This document shows, piece by piece, positions 1-9,283 of a stretch of DNA of 20,074 nucleotides; position 1 is the stretch's first letter; every line of letters begins with the position of its first letter. Both the position numbers and the translations under genes were made by a program. Below the pieces are notes generated by a model, which was not told the DNA's origin, did no database searches, and was given only the letters and a program-made list of their open reading frames with translations. Source of the stretch: Spirogloea muscicola (taxonomy: Eukaryota; Streptophyta; Zygnematophyceae; Spirogloeales; Spirogloeaceae); contig WELB01000244.1 in assembly GCA_009602725.1 (NCBI GenBank), positions 105,699-125,772 on the forward strand, read 5' to 3'.

Positions 1-2103
1 CGCTTGGGACTGCAGGACCTCCACTTGATCTCCCCCTGTCCGCCAGAGGAGGTCGCTGGGCTGACCGTACCCCAAGCGGAAAAAGGGTACCAGGGAGGGG
101 AAGGATGCCCGGAGCTCCTCCGCAATGCTGGCGCGCTCCACAGTGTTGAAGGCATTCTTCACGTCAACGGCCAGCACCAGCCACCCCGGGTGCTGGTCCA
201 AGGTCGCACGAACCCCATGAACGACGGCCTCGACCCCACTCCGCAGCCCCGCGCCGTACTGGTGTGGCGCCATGTGCACCTGCGCCAGCCCCGCATGCTG
301 CTGCCAGAGTACGCGGCTCACCAGGCGGTACAGGACCTCCCCAATGGCAATGGGCCTGACTCCCCCGCTCGGCTTGTCGAGGGCGAGCAGCGTGCTGGTG
401 CACAGTACGCCGCGGATGCTGGCCGGCACATTGTCGCGGGCCATATGCTGGCAGATCTGCAGCAGCGCGTTGAAGTCTGTTGCCTCACCCTCAAGGAAGA
501 TCTCCCGCAGGTGCTCAGTTAGCATGCGGGAGGGGCCGCCGGCGGCTGCGCGACGGCTGGTCTGGAGAGCCTTCATGAGGGCGTCGGCGTCCAAGACCAC
601 CTCCTCCGGCGGGGCGAACGCGGCCAACCACGGTGGCAGGGGGGAGCTGGACGGGGGGTGGAGGGAGTCCAGAGCCGCCCGGGTTGCCGCATTGGTCGGC
701 GCCAGCATCGCATCGTCCAGGGCCTGCACAGCCCGGGAGAGCTCGCCCGCGTGGCCGTAGCGAAGAGCCCTGCGGACGCTGGCGGCCCGGTCGTGTGTTG
801 CCCCTCGACCACCACGGTTGGCTTCGGATGCCGCCACGGCTGCGTCGTGCCTCGCCAGGAGCTCCTCCCAGTGCCCGCTCTCGAACAACTGGACGCGTTC
901 CAAGAGGGGCTGCTGGCCCTGCTTGCGGCTGTCGAGAGAGACCCGCCCGAGCAACAGCCGGGGGAAGAGGATGAACAGCTTCCACGCCGCCTCGTCTCTG
1001 TGGTCCACGACGATCCGCTGTGTCACCGGGCGGAGCGCGCGGCGGAGGTGTGGGCGTGCCCAGCGTGGAACATGGCGTAGGAGCGGCAGGGCCGCCTGGC
1101 GGTGAACTGCGGCCAGGTCAAGGTCGGCCAGCCACTGCCAGTGGTGAGGCGTGGGCGGGGACGGCGCGGGAGGCCTGCCTGGTCTGCCCCGACGACCACC
1201 CGCCGCCGCTGCGCTCCGCGCCTGCTCCGCACGGTTGATGTTGCCCGCGCAAGTTCGCTGGTGGTTGGACCGGCCGGACCGCGTGGTGAAGGTCCTCTGG
1301 CAAAGCTGGCACCGAGGCGGGTCGGGCGAGGGAGGAGAGGGCGACGGCGGTGGAGCCGGCTCGCTCGGCGGGGGTGGAGGCGGCGGAGATGGGGGGGGCG
1401 TCGATGGCGCCGACTGTGGAAGGCTGGGCGGCTCGAGAGGCGGGATGGCGGATGATCGGGAAGGCGGCGTCGGAGGAGGTGGGGGCGGTGGGGACGTCGG
1501 CGGCTGTGGTGACGACGGCTCGGCGGGCGGTAGCGGCTGCCGCACCACTGTCGCCGGAGAAGCACACTCAGGGGCGTCAGGGCCGAGCACATGGGACATG
1601 GTACCCTGAGGATGGAGGAGCGTGGTCACCTCGTGGGTCCCCTCGCTTCTCAGGGGTGGAGGCGATAACGTTGGTGCCCGACACTTCTCTCGGGCGGGAG
1701 GCGATAGAGTAGTGGCCTCCGTGGAATGCTCCGTGGAATGCTCCGTGGAATGCTCCGCCCGAGTGGATGCCAGGGCCTGGACGATGGGGCTGCAAGCCGC
1801 GACGGCCGCTGCGGGCGGCGGGCCGGTGGGGCTGGCATGCCCCTTGCAGTGTCGCCGATGCACAGAGACACCATGGGGAGTTGCGAAATCCCGCGGGCAG
1901 GTGGGGCACGGCGCGCGCGGGGGCTTCGCAGGCGAGGGTGGCGACGGCGGAAGAAGGGGGGGCTGCGGCGGAGGTGGCGTGGTGGCGGCATGGAAGGCGG
2001 CGAGGGTGAGAAACCGCTGCGCCCACGCGAACTTGGCCGGGGGAAGTTCGGGACTCCGGCTCCGAGGGCGGCGCCGAGAGCTGCACGCCGCCGCGGACCC
2101 CAT
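1..2103 (-). CDS. R2-like non-LTR retrotransposon protein, N-terminal part (zinc fingers + start of reverse transcriptase), runs off left edge
   Basis: One uninterrupted minus-strand frame of 701 codons runs from ATG 2103-2101 to the left edge. The nearest upstream in-frame stop is at 2193-2191. Two zinc fingers fit C-X2-C-X12-H-X3-C: residues 66-86 (starts CPTCPRDF, bases 1908-1846) and 265-285 (starts CQLCQRTF, bases 1311-1249). They are separated by long Pro/Ser/Ala-rich linkers. The reverse transcriptase begins near residue 560. RPIAIGE at about 583 matches the region ahead of motif A, and LAVDVKNAFNTVER at about 644-657 is motif A, with its catalytic Asp near 647. The frame reaches the edge near where the SxxGVxQGDPLGP motif should start, so the YxDD motif and any endonuclease would lie outside. 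Paired N-terminal CCHC/CCHH fingers on a single ORF resemble R2/NeSL-type elements (family knowledge); the clade is inference. The frame is intact here, so the copy may be young. ATG 1599 is a possible internal start but would omit finger 1. Confidence 0.9.
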   Translation of the reverse strand, partial: MGSAAACSSRRRPRSRSPELPPAKFAWAQRFLTLAAFHAATTPPPPQPPLLPPSPPSPAKPPRAPCPTCPRDFATPHGVSVHRRHCKGHASPTGPPPAAAVAACSPIVQALASTRAEHSTEHSTEHSTEATTLSPPAREKCRAPTLSPPPLRSEGTHEVTTLLHPQGTMSHVLGPDAPECASPATVVRQPLPPAEPSSPQPPTSPPPPPPPTPPSRSSAIPPLEPPSLPQSAPSTPPPSPPPPPPPSEPAPPPSPSPPSPDPPRCQLCQRTFTTRSGRSNHQRTCAGNINRAEQARSAAAAGGRRGRPGRPPAPSPPTPHHWQWLADLDLAAVHRQAALPLLRHVPRWARPHLRRALRPVTQRIVVDHRDEAAWKLFILFPRLLLGRVSLDSRKQGQQPLLERVQLFESGHWEELLARHDAAVAASEANRGGRGATHDRAASVRRALRYGHAGELSRAVQALDDAMLAPTNAATRAALDSLHPPSSSPLPPWLAAFAPPEEVVLDADALMKALQTSRRAAAGGPSRMLTEHLREIFLEGEATDFNALLQICQHMARDNVPASIRGVLCTSTLLALDKPSGGVRPIAIGEVLYRLVSRVLWQQHAGLAQVHMAPHQYGAGLRSGVEAVVHGVRATLDQHPGWLVLAVDVKNAFNTVERASIAEELRASFPSLVPFFRLGYGQPSDLLWRTGGDQVEVLQSQA
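1717..1752 (-). repeat. Triple 12-base tandem repeat inside the retrotransposon ORF
   Basis: The plus-strand unit CTCCGTGGAATG occurs three times without change. In the minus-strand frame of the retrotransposon protein it adds the four-residue unit E-H-S-T three times between zinc finger 1 and the proline-rich linker. The length is a multiple of three, so the frame is kept. Confidence 0.9.
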
Positions 2104-2261
2104 GGCAGGCGCCGCCGGCGACGGCGCCGGCGGCGGCCCGGGGTTTAAGAGGGGTGGCGGCGGCGGCGGCGGCGCCCGCGACCAGATGGATCAAAAGAGA
2201 ACGACATTAAAGCCAGGCTGCTCGCCCTCCTGCCCGTGGCGGCGGGCCGCTGCTCGCCATG
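2104..2261 (-). other. 5' flank of the retrotransposon ORF, with a GGC-repeat
   Basis: This stretch lies between the ORF start (2103) and the retroelement 3'-end-like module at 2262-2345. It contains a (CGG)n-type triplet run at about 2155-2173. It is probably the element's 5' untranslated region. I see no recognisable promoter element or other gene in it. Confidence 0.4.
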
Positions 2262-2345
2262 CAAGGCGGTGAAGAAAGAAAGCGCGGCCAAATTGACTGG
2301 TGGCTGTGAGAGGCCAGCCCAAAGAAATGGACAAGGTCTGGAGGA
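2262..2345 (-). repeat. Retroelement 3'-UTR-like module with stem-loop, just upstream of the retrotransposon ORF
   Basis: Read on the minus strand, it runs from CAGACCTTGTCC through GGGCTGGCC...CAGCCACCAGTCA to GGCCGCGCTTTC. The plus-strand stretch at about 9392-9455 has the same order (CAGACTTTGTCC, GGGCTGGCC...CAGCCACCAGTCA, GGCCGCGCTTCC). At 9341 that order follows a coding tail and stop codon, so this copy is probably the 3' end of an older element lying upstream of the 1-2103 ORF on the same strand. No coding tail is readable next to this copy. Confidence 0.65.
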
Positions 2346-2418
2346 TACAGCAGCCACACTCGTCTTCCGTTTTGCACCAGACTCTGCCCGAAGAATGTAT
2401 TGGCTTGAATTGGCCTCC

Positions 2419-2527
2419 CTTTCTGTTTCGTAGCGCTTCCCCTGGCCCCCTTCTCGTACTCTGTTCATTCTTTTTCGGGCTGGTTGTTCCAGCCCCTATT
2501 CCCAATGGGCGAGCACTTTCTTCTTTT
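2419..2527 (+). repeat. Dispersed stem-loop module, copy A (apparently inserted)
   Basis: It contains CGCTTCCCCTGG, CTTCTCGTACTCTG, the stem-loop GGGCTGGTTGTTCCAGCCC and AATGGGCGAGCACTTTC. Bases 2464-2525 match the cores at 14801-14862 and 14889-14950 except for one base. The flanks at 2381-2418 and 2528-2562 are joined directly to each other at 10776-10848, so this module sits inside an otherwise continuous repeat. Confidence 0.85.
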
Positions 2528-3013
2528 TTTTCATTTCATGCGCTCCGCGCGCCTTCTCTCTTTCCGTTGCGTCGCCTTGTGTCTAGTTGTCTTCCCTGGC
2601 CGAACGCGGTCGCCCGCCCCTTCTCCGCCGGCGTCACCGAGCACTCTGCGGCGAGCCGTCGCCCCCGCCACGGTGCCACTCCGTCCTTGCGCCTATGCAC
2701 CAGCCCTGGCCACAGACATGGCCGCTCGGTGGTCCGCATGTCCTGTTGAGCTTGTTGAGTCGCTGCTTCGATTGAAGCGAGCCTCTGACGAAAACAGAGC
2801 ACCCCTAGCGCTGGCGCAGCGCCTGGTCCAGGCTGCGTAATGAGCACAGCCACCACGACGAGCGGTTCGAAAGTCAACAATGAAAATAAATTGCCCTTAG
2901 CAGCCATTTCTGCAGCATGCTGACAGTTACTTTCATTGTCTTTGCAAAGCCACCACGTGCACACGGCAGCATTGCCGGAGGACTTCTTTGCAAGCTGAGA
3001 CACTTTGGCTAGG
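2528..3013. other. Intergenic region upstream of the HIBADH-like gene; no gene supported
   Basis: It starts with a repeat shared with 10814-10848. A plus-strand frame from 2539 to 2840 encodes about 100 residues, Arg/Pro/Ala-rich at first and then helical-looking, ending at a TAA. A longer minus-strand frame (3132-2536) crosses it. Neither has a domain I recognise. The plus frame ends before the HIBADH exon 1 without a clear splice link. It could hold 5' UTR and promoter of the HIBADH gene, but no TATA-like site stands out. Confidence 0.4.
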
Positions 3014-5652
3014 ATGGCTGGCTTCAAGGCCGAGCTTACGGCTATCAAGCCAGGCCTGACCCGGATTGGGTGAGGGATTCTGTGCTCTCGTTTGCCTTTG
3101 TTAAGGGCTCCAAGCCTCGCAATGTGTATCACGCTGAGTACGACTTTTCAGAAATGTCAAAAATGAGCTGTCGTCTGTCAATTGCTCAGCTTCCTCGGGG
3201 CATGTGTCTAGGACATGTCAGATGGATCGGAACAGGAGTCATGGGTCAAGCAATGTGTGGACACCTCCAAGCTGCTGGATACGATTTGACCATCTTCAAT
3301 CGAACAGCAAGGTGCTTCTCCACGTCATGATCGCCTTCGACTGACGGTCCACTGGGCTGAGCACGGTGATGATGTCTAGATGGATACACAATGAGGAACT
3401 GCTGGTGGCCTCTCATTGTAGATTGACAACGTGCAGCACCATCTGCACCTGATAACATCAGTCAATACATATGGCCAATAGCAGTCAGCCCTGAGCATTT
3501 CATTGCTAAGCTGACTGAGCACGAGTGCTCCTGTTCACTCCTTTGAAAGCCGTCTCTTCTTACCTGCTACTCCAGGAAGGCTGAAACTTTGAGAGAGAAG
3601 GGTGCAAAGCTCGTGGACTCGCCTTCTGCCGTGGCATCAGAGAGCGATGTTGTCTTCACGATCGTCGGGTCTGCATCTTCACCCAAGGTCTGCAGCTCCG
3701 AAGCTGCTAGTGACTTGTGGTGCTGAATGTGGGCACGTTTAGTTCTGCTGATTAATACGAGCAAGAAGCAGGTGAATCAAGAGCACAACTGGCTAACTGC
3801 ATCTCAATGTTCTCCCGCAGATGTCAAAGAGGTCATCCTTGGTGACACTGGTGTCTTGAAGAGCTTGCAACCTGGCAGCATTGTGAGGGCTCCCTGCACT
3901 GCTACTCACTGTCCATTTCAAGGGCAGTCGCTTGTCTCACAAAACGTTGGTAGAGAATGTTGAGAACTTGGGGTACATCTTCAAAGATTTGACTTCGAGT
4001 TATGAACTAACTTACACAGGTGGTCGACATGACGACTAGTCAGCCAAGCTTGGCAAGAGACATATATGAAGCTGCCAGAAAGCGGTAAGTATGTTGAGGC
4101 CAGCCTCTGCTTTTTCTCTGATTTGACATTAAAACAAGTGTATGTACAAGGAGCTACAATCTGTTAAGGTATCCTTCATCATTCTCAGGTTTTGAGAGAT
4201 GGGCCACATCTGTGCGTTAGCAAGAGCTCTACTTTGCCGTTGCCACTGTGCAGGGGTTGCAGTGCTGTGGATGCACCAGTCTCAGGAGGCGACAAGGGTG
4301 CAAAATCTGCAACCTTGGCAATCATGGCTGGGGGCGATGAAGCAGTTGTCCAGACGCTTCAGCCTTTGTTCAATTGTCTAGGGAACTGTACATATCTTGG
4401 ACCAGCCGGTTCTGGCCAAAGCTGCAAAATCGCGAATCAGGTCATTGATTAGCTTTTGCTTTCCCCTTCATCTAGGTATTGCTTATGCCTTCGATTGTGG
4501 GACATGAACTTACTGCACATTTGACACTTCGGGTGCAGGTCACAATTGCTTCAACTATGATTGGGATGGTTGAAGGAATGCTGTATGCTCACAAGGCTGG
4601 TCTAGATGTTCCCTTGTGCGGACCCTCTCCCTTTTGAATTTGTAGGTAGACTATCAATGGCATACATTGTGAATTACGCAGGCCTTCCCTCGAATCATTC
4701 GTGGTTGATTGCTTTAGGAGCATACATTGCATGCATCGTCATCAGCTTCCTTGGATTAGCATCCTTCACGACATGCTTGATGCATGCATTTCTTGGGATA
4801 TGGGTAATGTTGTTGGTGGAGGCCTCTGTCTCAAGTAGAGCTTGTACTGATATCCACTTCCTCATTGTCCATAGATTTGTGAAAGCAATATCTGGTGGTG
4901 CTGCTGCTTCCAAATCGCTTGATATTTATGCTAGCCGAATCCTGCAACGAGACTTTGCCCCAGGTCCGCATTTTGCTGACGTAGCTCCTCACTTACAATA
5001 TTCGTTCATCACATCAATCTTGGTGCATGGTTAGGTGCTCAGTATCCATTTGAGAGAGGCAAGCTGCTGCGGAGGTCGTACCTGCATGCACATTAAAGTG
5101 GTCTTCAAGCAAGTGCTACGTCTGCTCTGAATTCTGGTAATATCCTGAAGTGTGCAAAGTGGTCATAGGCCTGCCGAATATTGGAGCAAGATTCAGCCCG
5201 TCATTGATGATTCCTGCAGGTTTCTATGTCAAGCACTTCGTGAAAGACCTTGGCATTGCTCTGGAAGAGTGTCAGGCAATGAGACTGGCTCTACCTGGAC
5301 TGGCTCTTGTAAGGACCTTGGTTTCCCTAGCTTCTGCATGTCACTGTTGCAAGATCCCATAACGCACAGTCTTTGGTGCTTCCAAGGCCCCACATCATAC
5401 TAAGTTGCTTCAATTCATGCAAGCTTCTGATTATCTGCACAATATCTAAACGTCACGCGAGATGCAGCATAGCTGAGGTTGCAATATTCTGAAGCACGCT
5501 GCTCTGACCGAGATGCTGCTGGTGACAACCACCTTGTGCAGGCACAGCAGCTGTATGTCTCACTCCAGGCACACGGTGAAGGCGAGCTTGGTACACAGGC
5601 CCTACTCTTAGCACTGGAACGACTCAACCACACATCCATTGATTGCAAATGA
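3014..5652 (+). CDS. 3-hydroxyisobutyrate dehydrogenase-like 1 family protein (beta-hydroxyacid dehydrogenase), ten exons
   Basis: Spliced exons: 3014-3069, 3222-3311, 3576-~3709, 3821-3882, 4020-4084, 4254-4440, 4539-4615, 4875-4963, 5220-5308, 5542-5652; about 319 aa. GT-AG boundaries keep the frame, but the end of exon 3 is uncertain. It oxidises a 3-hydroxy acid, or reduces the matching semialdehyde, with NAD(P). The product aligns in my memory along its whole length with the plant HIBADH-like 1 group. Visible motifs: dinucleotide-binding GWIGTGVMG across the exon 1/2 junction, VVDMTTS, substrate-loop DAPVSGGDKGA, and GSGQSCKIANQ with the catalytic Lys near residue 194. The C-terminal helical domain includes FYVKHFVKDLGIALEECQ and ends LERLNHTSIDCK. 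ATG 3014 was chosen because the following residues splice cleanly into GWIGTG. It gives only about 18 residues before that motif, so a mitochondrial presequence is not evident; a further 5' exon cannot be excluded. The substrate (hydroxyisobutyrate, glyoxylate or succinic semialdehyde) cannot be told from sequence. Confidence 0.92.
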
Positions 5653-6087
5653 TTACGCTTGTCTGCTATTAACCTGCCTGTACTTCATTGAGCTGCTATT
5701 ATCAGATGAGCAGCAGTTGCCTGTGCTTCAGCAACAAGATGCTGGGCATGGGAAACTCTGATCGTGATTAAGCTATGGCACCAGGACTCTTGAGCTCTGC
5801 ATTTCTAGCTGCCCTCCCAGGCACTCTTGGGCTTGACTCTCCAGCTGATTAGGCAAAGTAATTTATGTAATGCCCAAGTAGGTGCAGTCCGTCTCGCTCT
5901 CAATGGCTGGGCATTGTGATGTGGTGCAAAACCCTGAACTTTAAATTGCTCCCAAGGTTGCACATCACATCCGTTGACTAGTTCTATGGAGCACCTTGAA
6001 AGTGACCCCGTGGATGGCTATGTGCCATCCTGAAAGGGACACATCTTGCAACGCATGTGGCACTTGTTGTGCAATTGCTTTGCTGGA
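5653..6087. other. Convergent 3' ends of the HIBADH-like and KH genes
   Basis: The 435 bases between the two stop codons must hold both 3' untranslated regions. A TGTAA is present for the plus-strand gene (5866-5870). I find no TGTAA on the minus strand here for the KH gene. No further ORF or RNA gene is supported. Confidence 0.6.
5866..5870 (+). terminator. Likely polyadenylation signal (TGTAA) of the HIBADH-like gene
   Basis: TGTAA, the common chlorophyte poly(A) signal, lies 214 bases after the stop codon. A five-base motif is weak evidence by itself; the position is plausible. Confidence 0.45.
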
Positions 6088-8494
6088 CTACACCCTGATA
6101 GCTTGCTGGCCGCTCATCAGGAAAGCCTGTATCAACGCGTGTGCTGCAGCTACCTGCTCAAGTAAGACCCTGAGTCAGCATTCATGCGCTGCCAAAATTT
6201 GGCCTGTGCACCTGTGGCCTGTGGAGTTGCCAACTATGTTTCTCTCGACTCTTTTCTTAAGGAGATAGGTGGATAGACAGATAACAGTATCTCAGCAAAG
6301 GCCAGGTGATATGTTACTTGAACCCTCGCAAATCGTCATACCTGCTCCGAGCTGCCAGCAATTTCAACCACCCGATCCTCCTCCCCGTCCTGCTGGTCAT
6401 GGACCTGGAGAGCTTAGCTTGAAATGTTAGCCAACTCAAGTGAAGGTGAGGTTGAACAAAGGAAGATATGAAGCAACAGAAGCGAGCAAAAGTCATCTAG
6501 CTGCTGATTGGGACTTGTCTTAATTGTCTGGCACGGCACAGGTCAAGAACCTTGATCACTGCTCCAGACATCTGACGAATCTGGTTGATGTTGGCACCAC
6601 CCTTGCCGATTATGGGACCCATATGAGTCTTGGGGAGGCGCAGCTCCTGCTTGAGCTGTTGAAACACCATGGAGGGTTGCCCTCGCCCTTGGCCTGGGAT
6701 GATGCCGACTGCACGCAAGCAGCCGATTACAGTAGTATCAAAACAATATCAGAATCGTCAGAGACATGTGCCGTCAGCCTTCTGCAGCTGCTTTCAAGTG
6801 ACTTTCAAATCCGCAGCACAACGACACTTTAGTAGGCCAATGCTGTGCTCCACTGCCACCGTCCCATGGATATGCAGAGATGGAATCAGTTTGCATCAGC
6901 AAGCAAGCCTCAACTCCAGAGACCAAGAATTGATTGACAACGAGATCAAGAAAGACTAGCAGCTGTCAAATTGAGGCACGAACCTTGTGGGAGCACAGGT
7001 GCACCATGCATGCCTGGGAACTGCCAGGGATTGGCCATCTGATGGACAGTCGGCATGCGGCTTCCAGGCCCAAGCTGCTCCTTTGTTGGGTTATCTCTAC
7101 AGCAGATGAGCAGGCCAGTGTTGGTGGACATGTGACCTGACAAGCTGGTGACCTTGCTCAAACACCCTCACTGCGATGAGGCTCGTGGTTGCTTGTACCT
7201 GAGGTACAAGCCTGGGTATACCTGAGGATGCCGCAGACGAGCTTCAGGGCAGATTCTACAGCCAGTGACTCTCCCGAAACTTGCACCAGGCGGTCTGTCG
7301 GACTTGATCCTGCTGGGAGGTCCTCCGACACCCTCACGCTGGCCCCCGTTGTCTCTCGGATCTCGTTGATGGTGGCCCCCCCCTTGCCAATGACGCTGCC
7401 AGCCTGAGAGCCGGCAATAAGGAGCCTCACATTGCACGTGGGTGCAGGGCCCGTGCTGTCCTCCTCCATCATCTCATCCTCCTCTTTGTCTTCCTTGGCC
7501 TACACGGCAAGAGTAGTGTCAGGCCAGGATGCATCAGTATCAAAGTTCATCACACACAGCTGATGTCGACCCAAGTCAAGGAAGCCATGTATGCAAAGTG
7601 CTCACTGATGTAGTGATTGTTTGGTATCACTCTTAACACCTGCTCAGCAACCCTGCAGCAATGGGCGGGGCCTGGACCTAGTCGGGGTGATGATCAGGGA
7701 TGCAGACCTCATCCAACAAGCATCAGTTAAACTTGTATGCATGAATTGCTTAAAAGGGACCCTGTGCAGGCCGAGAAAGCTGGCAGTTTGGCAGAGAACT
7801 CCACCCACATTGCTGCAGATAGCCACGAGGCGCAGCAGGGCCTCCATGGCTGCTGACCAGGGCTGGCCTTCCTCATCTAGAGATGACACCAGGACCACCC
7901 TTTCATCGGCGGCCTGCACGACATTTACAAACAGGATGCTGGGCATTTAGAAATGAGTCCAGCTGCAGGCAATACTCCGCATTGAGTGATCTGCGGAGGC
8001 CCGTTACTTGACTAGCAGAGTGCAGCAATTTCAGATATGCCAGGAAAGGCATCAGAAGGGGAGCCACTGGTCATGCGAAGGGGTTTCAGAGCACTGACAG
8101 GAACGGAGTCTGTGATCTTGATCTTGGCGCCTGTGTCCTCACGAAGCTGCTTGACCGTGGCACCCTGCTTGCCGATGATACTGCCCACACGCTTGGCCGG
8201 CACCAGCAGCCGGAACGACGCCTCCACTGTGGGCCCGGACCCAGCCGCAGCATGCCTTTTGCCAGACCCGTTCTGACGAGAGAGGGGAGATCCAGGTTGT
8301 GCACATTGAGATCCTACATTGGTCGTAACAGTACCATCTCGTCCGACGCACTGTGTGCATCAAGTGAAGCAATTGGGAAACAATGGGAAGCTGCACTGGA
8401 TAGCATGGTGGGCCTGTCTCACCTCCATCACCGGCGTGGTGCGCTCGGATCTCGGATGCGCAGGCTCCGCTTTCCCTAGCGCCGCAGCCGCCAT
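6088..8494 (-). CDS. Triple KH-domain RNA-binding protein, FLK/PEPPER-like, eight exons
   Basis: Exons on the minus strand: 8494-8423, 8272-8099, 7913-7809, 7499-7222, 7096-6984, 6708-6551, 6404-6342, 6153-6088. All introns are GT-AG, all phases fit, and the total is 1029 bases, or 342 aa. Three KH domains are visible. KH1 (about residues 44-117) has FRLLVPAKRVGSIIGKQG. KH2 (about 140-210) has NVRLLIAGSQAGSVIGKGG. KH3 (about 266-336) has ELRLPKTHMGPIIGKGG and ends HALIQAFLMSG. Each carries the GxxG loop (GKQG, GKGG, GKGG) that holds single-stranded RNA or DNA. The KH2-KH3 linker is rich in Pro, Gly and Met. An acidic stretch (KEDKEEDEMMEED) precedes KH2. Three KH domains with this spacing resemble plant FLK and PEPPER, nuclear regulators of mRNA processing; the exact role here is unknown. 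The start (MAAAALGKAEP) is the first Met of exon 1, in GGCATGG context. Confidence 0.93.
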
Positions 8495-9111
8495 GCCATC
8501 CCAGGGCCCGCCCAGATGGGTAGCCACCGACCAGCAACCGCCACTCGTCGCTTAGGAGGCCCGGGCCTCAATGACGGCGCCCGAGCTTCCTCCCGGCGCT
8601 CGAGCCGACCTGCCGTGCCCGCGCTCGGGCTCGCGGGGAGCGGGGCTGCACTGGCAGGCGCGCTGGTCCGCCCGCCGCGGCCTGCCACGGCGTCGCCCGC
8701 CTCACCGTCGGCGGCTGGCCCTGCCCACTTCGCGCCTCCGTGTGCTACCGACGCTTGATTTCGCTTGCGCTCGCTCGCTCGCTTGCGCTTCCCCATTCTT
8801 GGAACCCGCTACTCGGAGACCAGTGGCTCTCCCAATAGGGGCAAGGGCTGTGAGAAGCCAGCACGTACTGACAACAGGTTAGAAGGGGCCAAAATGGCCC
8901 TCCCCATCTGTCTCCTCCCCAGTCAATCTGGCCGCGCTTCCCCTGCTCTGGCCCCTGTTTGCGGCCCTTGTGGGCCACCTTCCATTTGGGCTTCTTCCAC
9001 CGTTTTTGGGCTGGAACTTTTTGACGTCCGGCTGCTGACCAGCGGCTGCTGACCGGGAAATGCACTTCCTTCTCAAAAAGCAGACGAGTCGCCATTCCCC
9101 CCTCGAGCCTA
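8495..9111. other. GC-rich upstream region of the KH gene and degenerate repeat DNA
   Basis: 8495-8760 is GC-rich and probably holds the KH gene's 5' UTR and promoter. About 8761-8790 is a short CGCT/TGCGCT-type simple repeat. 8910-8975 carries traces of the dispersed family (CCAGTCAATCTGGCCGCGC, then CTTCCCCTGCTCTGGCCCC). 9005-9020 has TTTTTGGGCTGGAAC. I see no ORF with a recognisable domain. Confidence 0.5.
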
Positions 9112-9149
9112 GTATGTCCGACCTGCGGCTGCTTAGCGGAGGTTACTGA
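9112..9149 (+). repeat. Retroelement 3'-end remnant: coding tail ending SDLRLLSGGY-stop
   Basis: TCCGACCTGCGGCTGCTTAG is followed by CGGAGGTTACTGA; in frame this reads SDLRLLSGGY and stop (TGA 9147-9149). The same tail, with small changes, ends at 9341, 10546, 10713, 10270 (minus) and 14631 (minus). After the stop comes TCGTAGCTGCTTTGTTTCTG, nearly the same as 14760-14779. Confidence 0.65.
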
Positions 9150-9283
9150 ATGATTCGTAGCTGCTTTGTTTCTGCCCTCCCGCCGCAGACCCCGCCGATG
9201 CCGCCGCAATCCCCGTTGCGCGCAGGCCGAGCTTTGGCGGCGCCCTCCGGCTTCCGTCAGGGCGACGTCTTTCCACCAGCTAG

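Noticed and set aside
4-1709. Long open frames on the plus strand and in other minus-strand frames across 1-2100
   Set aside because: They overlap the minus-strand retrotransposon frame, which alone contains zinc fingers and reverse transcriptase motifs. High GC content leaves the other frames open by chance.
2710-2840. Plus-strand frame whose PVELVESLLRLKRASDEN looks faintly like the N-terminus of cyanase
   Set aside because: The resemblance covers under 20 residues, the frame stops soon after, and no catalytic domain follows.
2536-3132. 198-codon minus-strand frame upstream of the HIBADH-like gene
   Set aside because: No recognisable domain; it overlaps HIBADH exon 1 and repeat DNA, and part is shared with the repeat at 10814.
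3070-3330. Reading the HIBADH start from the unspliced frame at 3070 or from ATG 3154
   Set aside because: Splicing 3069 to 3222 gives RIGWIGTGVMG, exactly the family wording; the unspliced frame gives unrelated residues before the motif.
8139-8537. 132-codon minus-strand frame over the KH gene start
   Set aside because: It is in a different frame from the KH exons and runs through intron 1.
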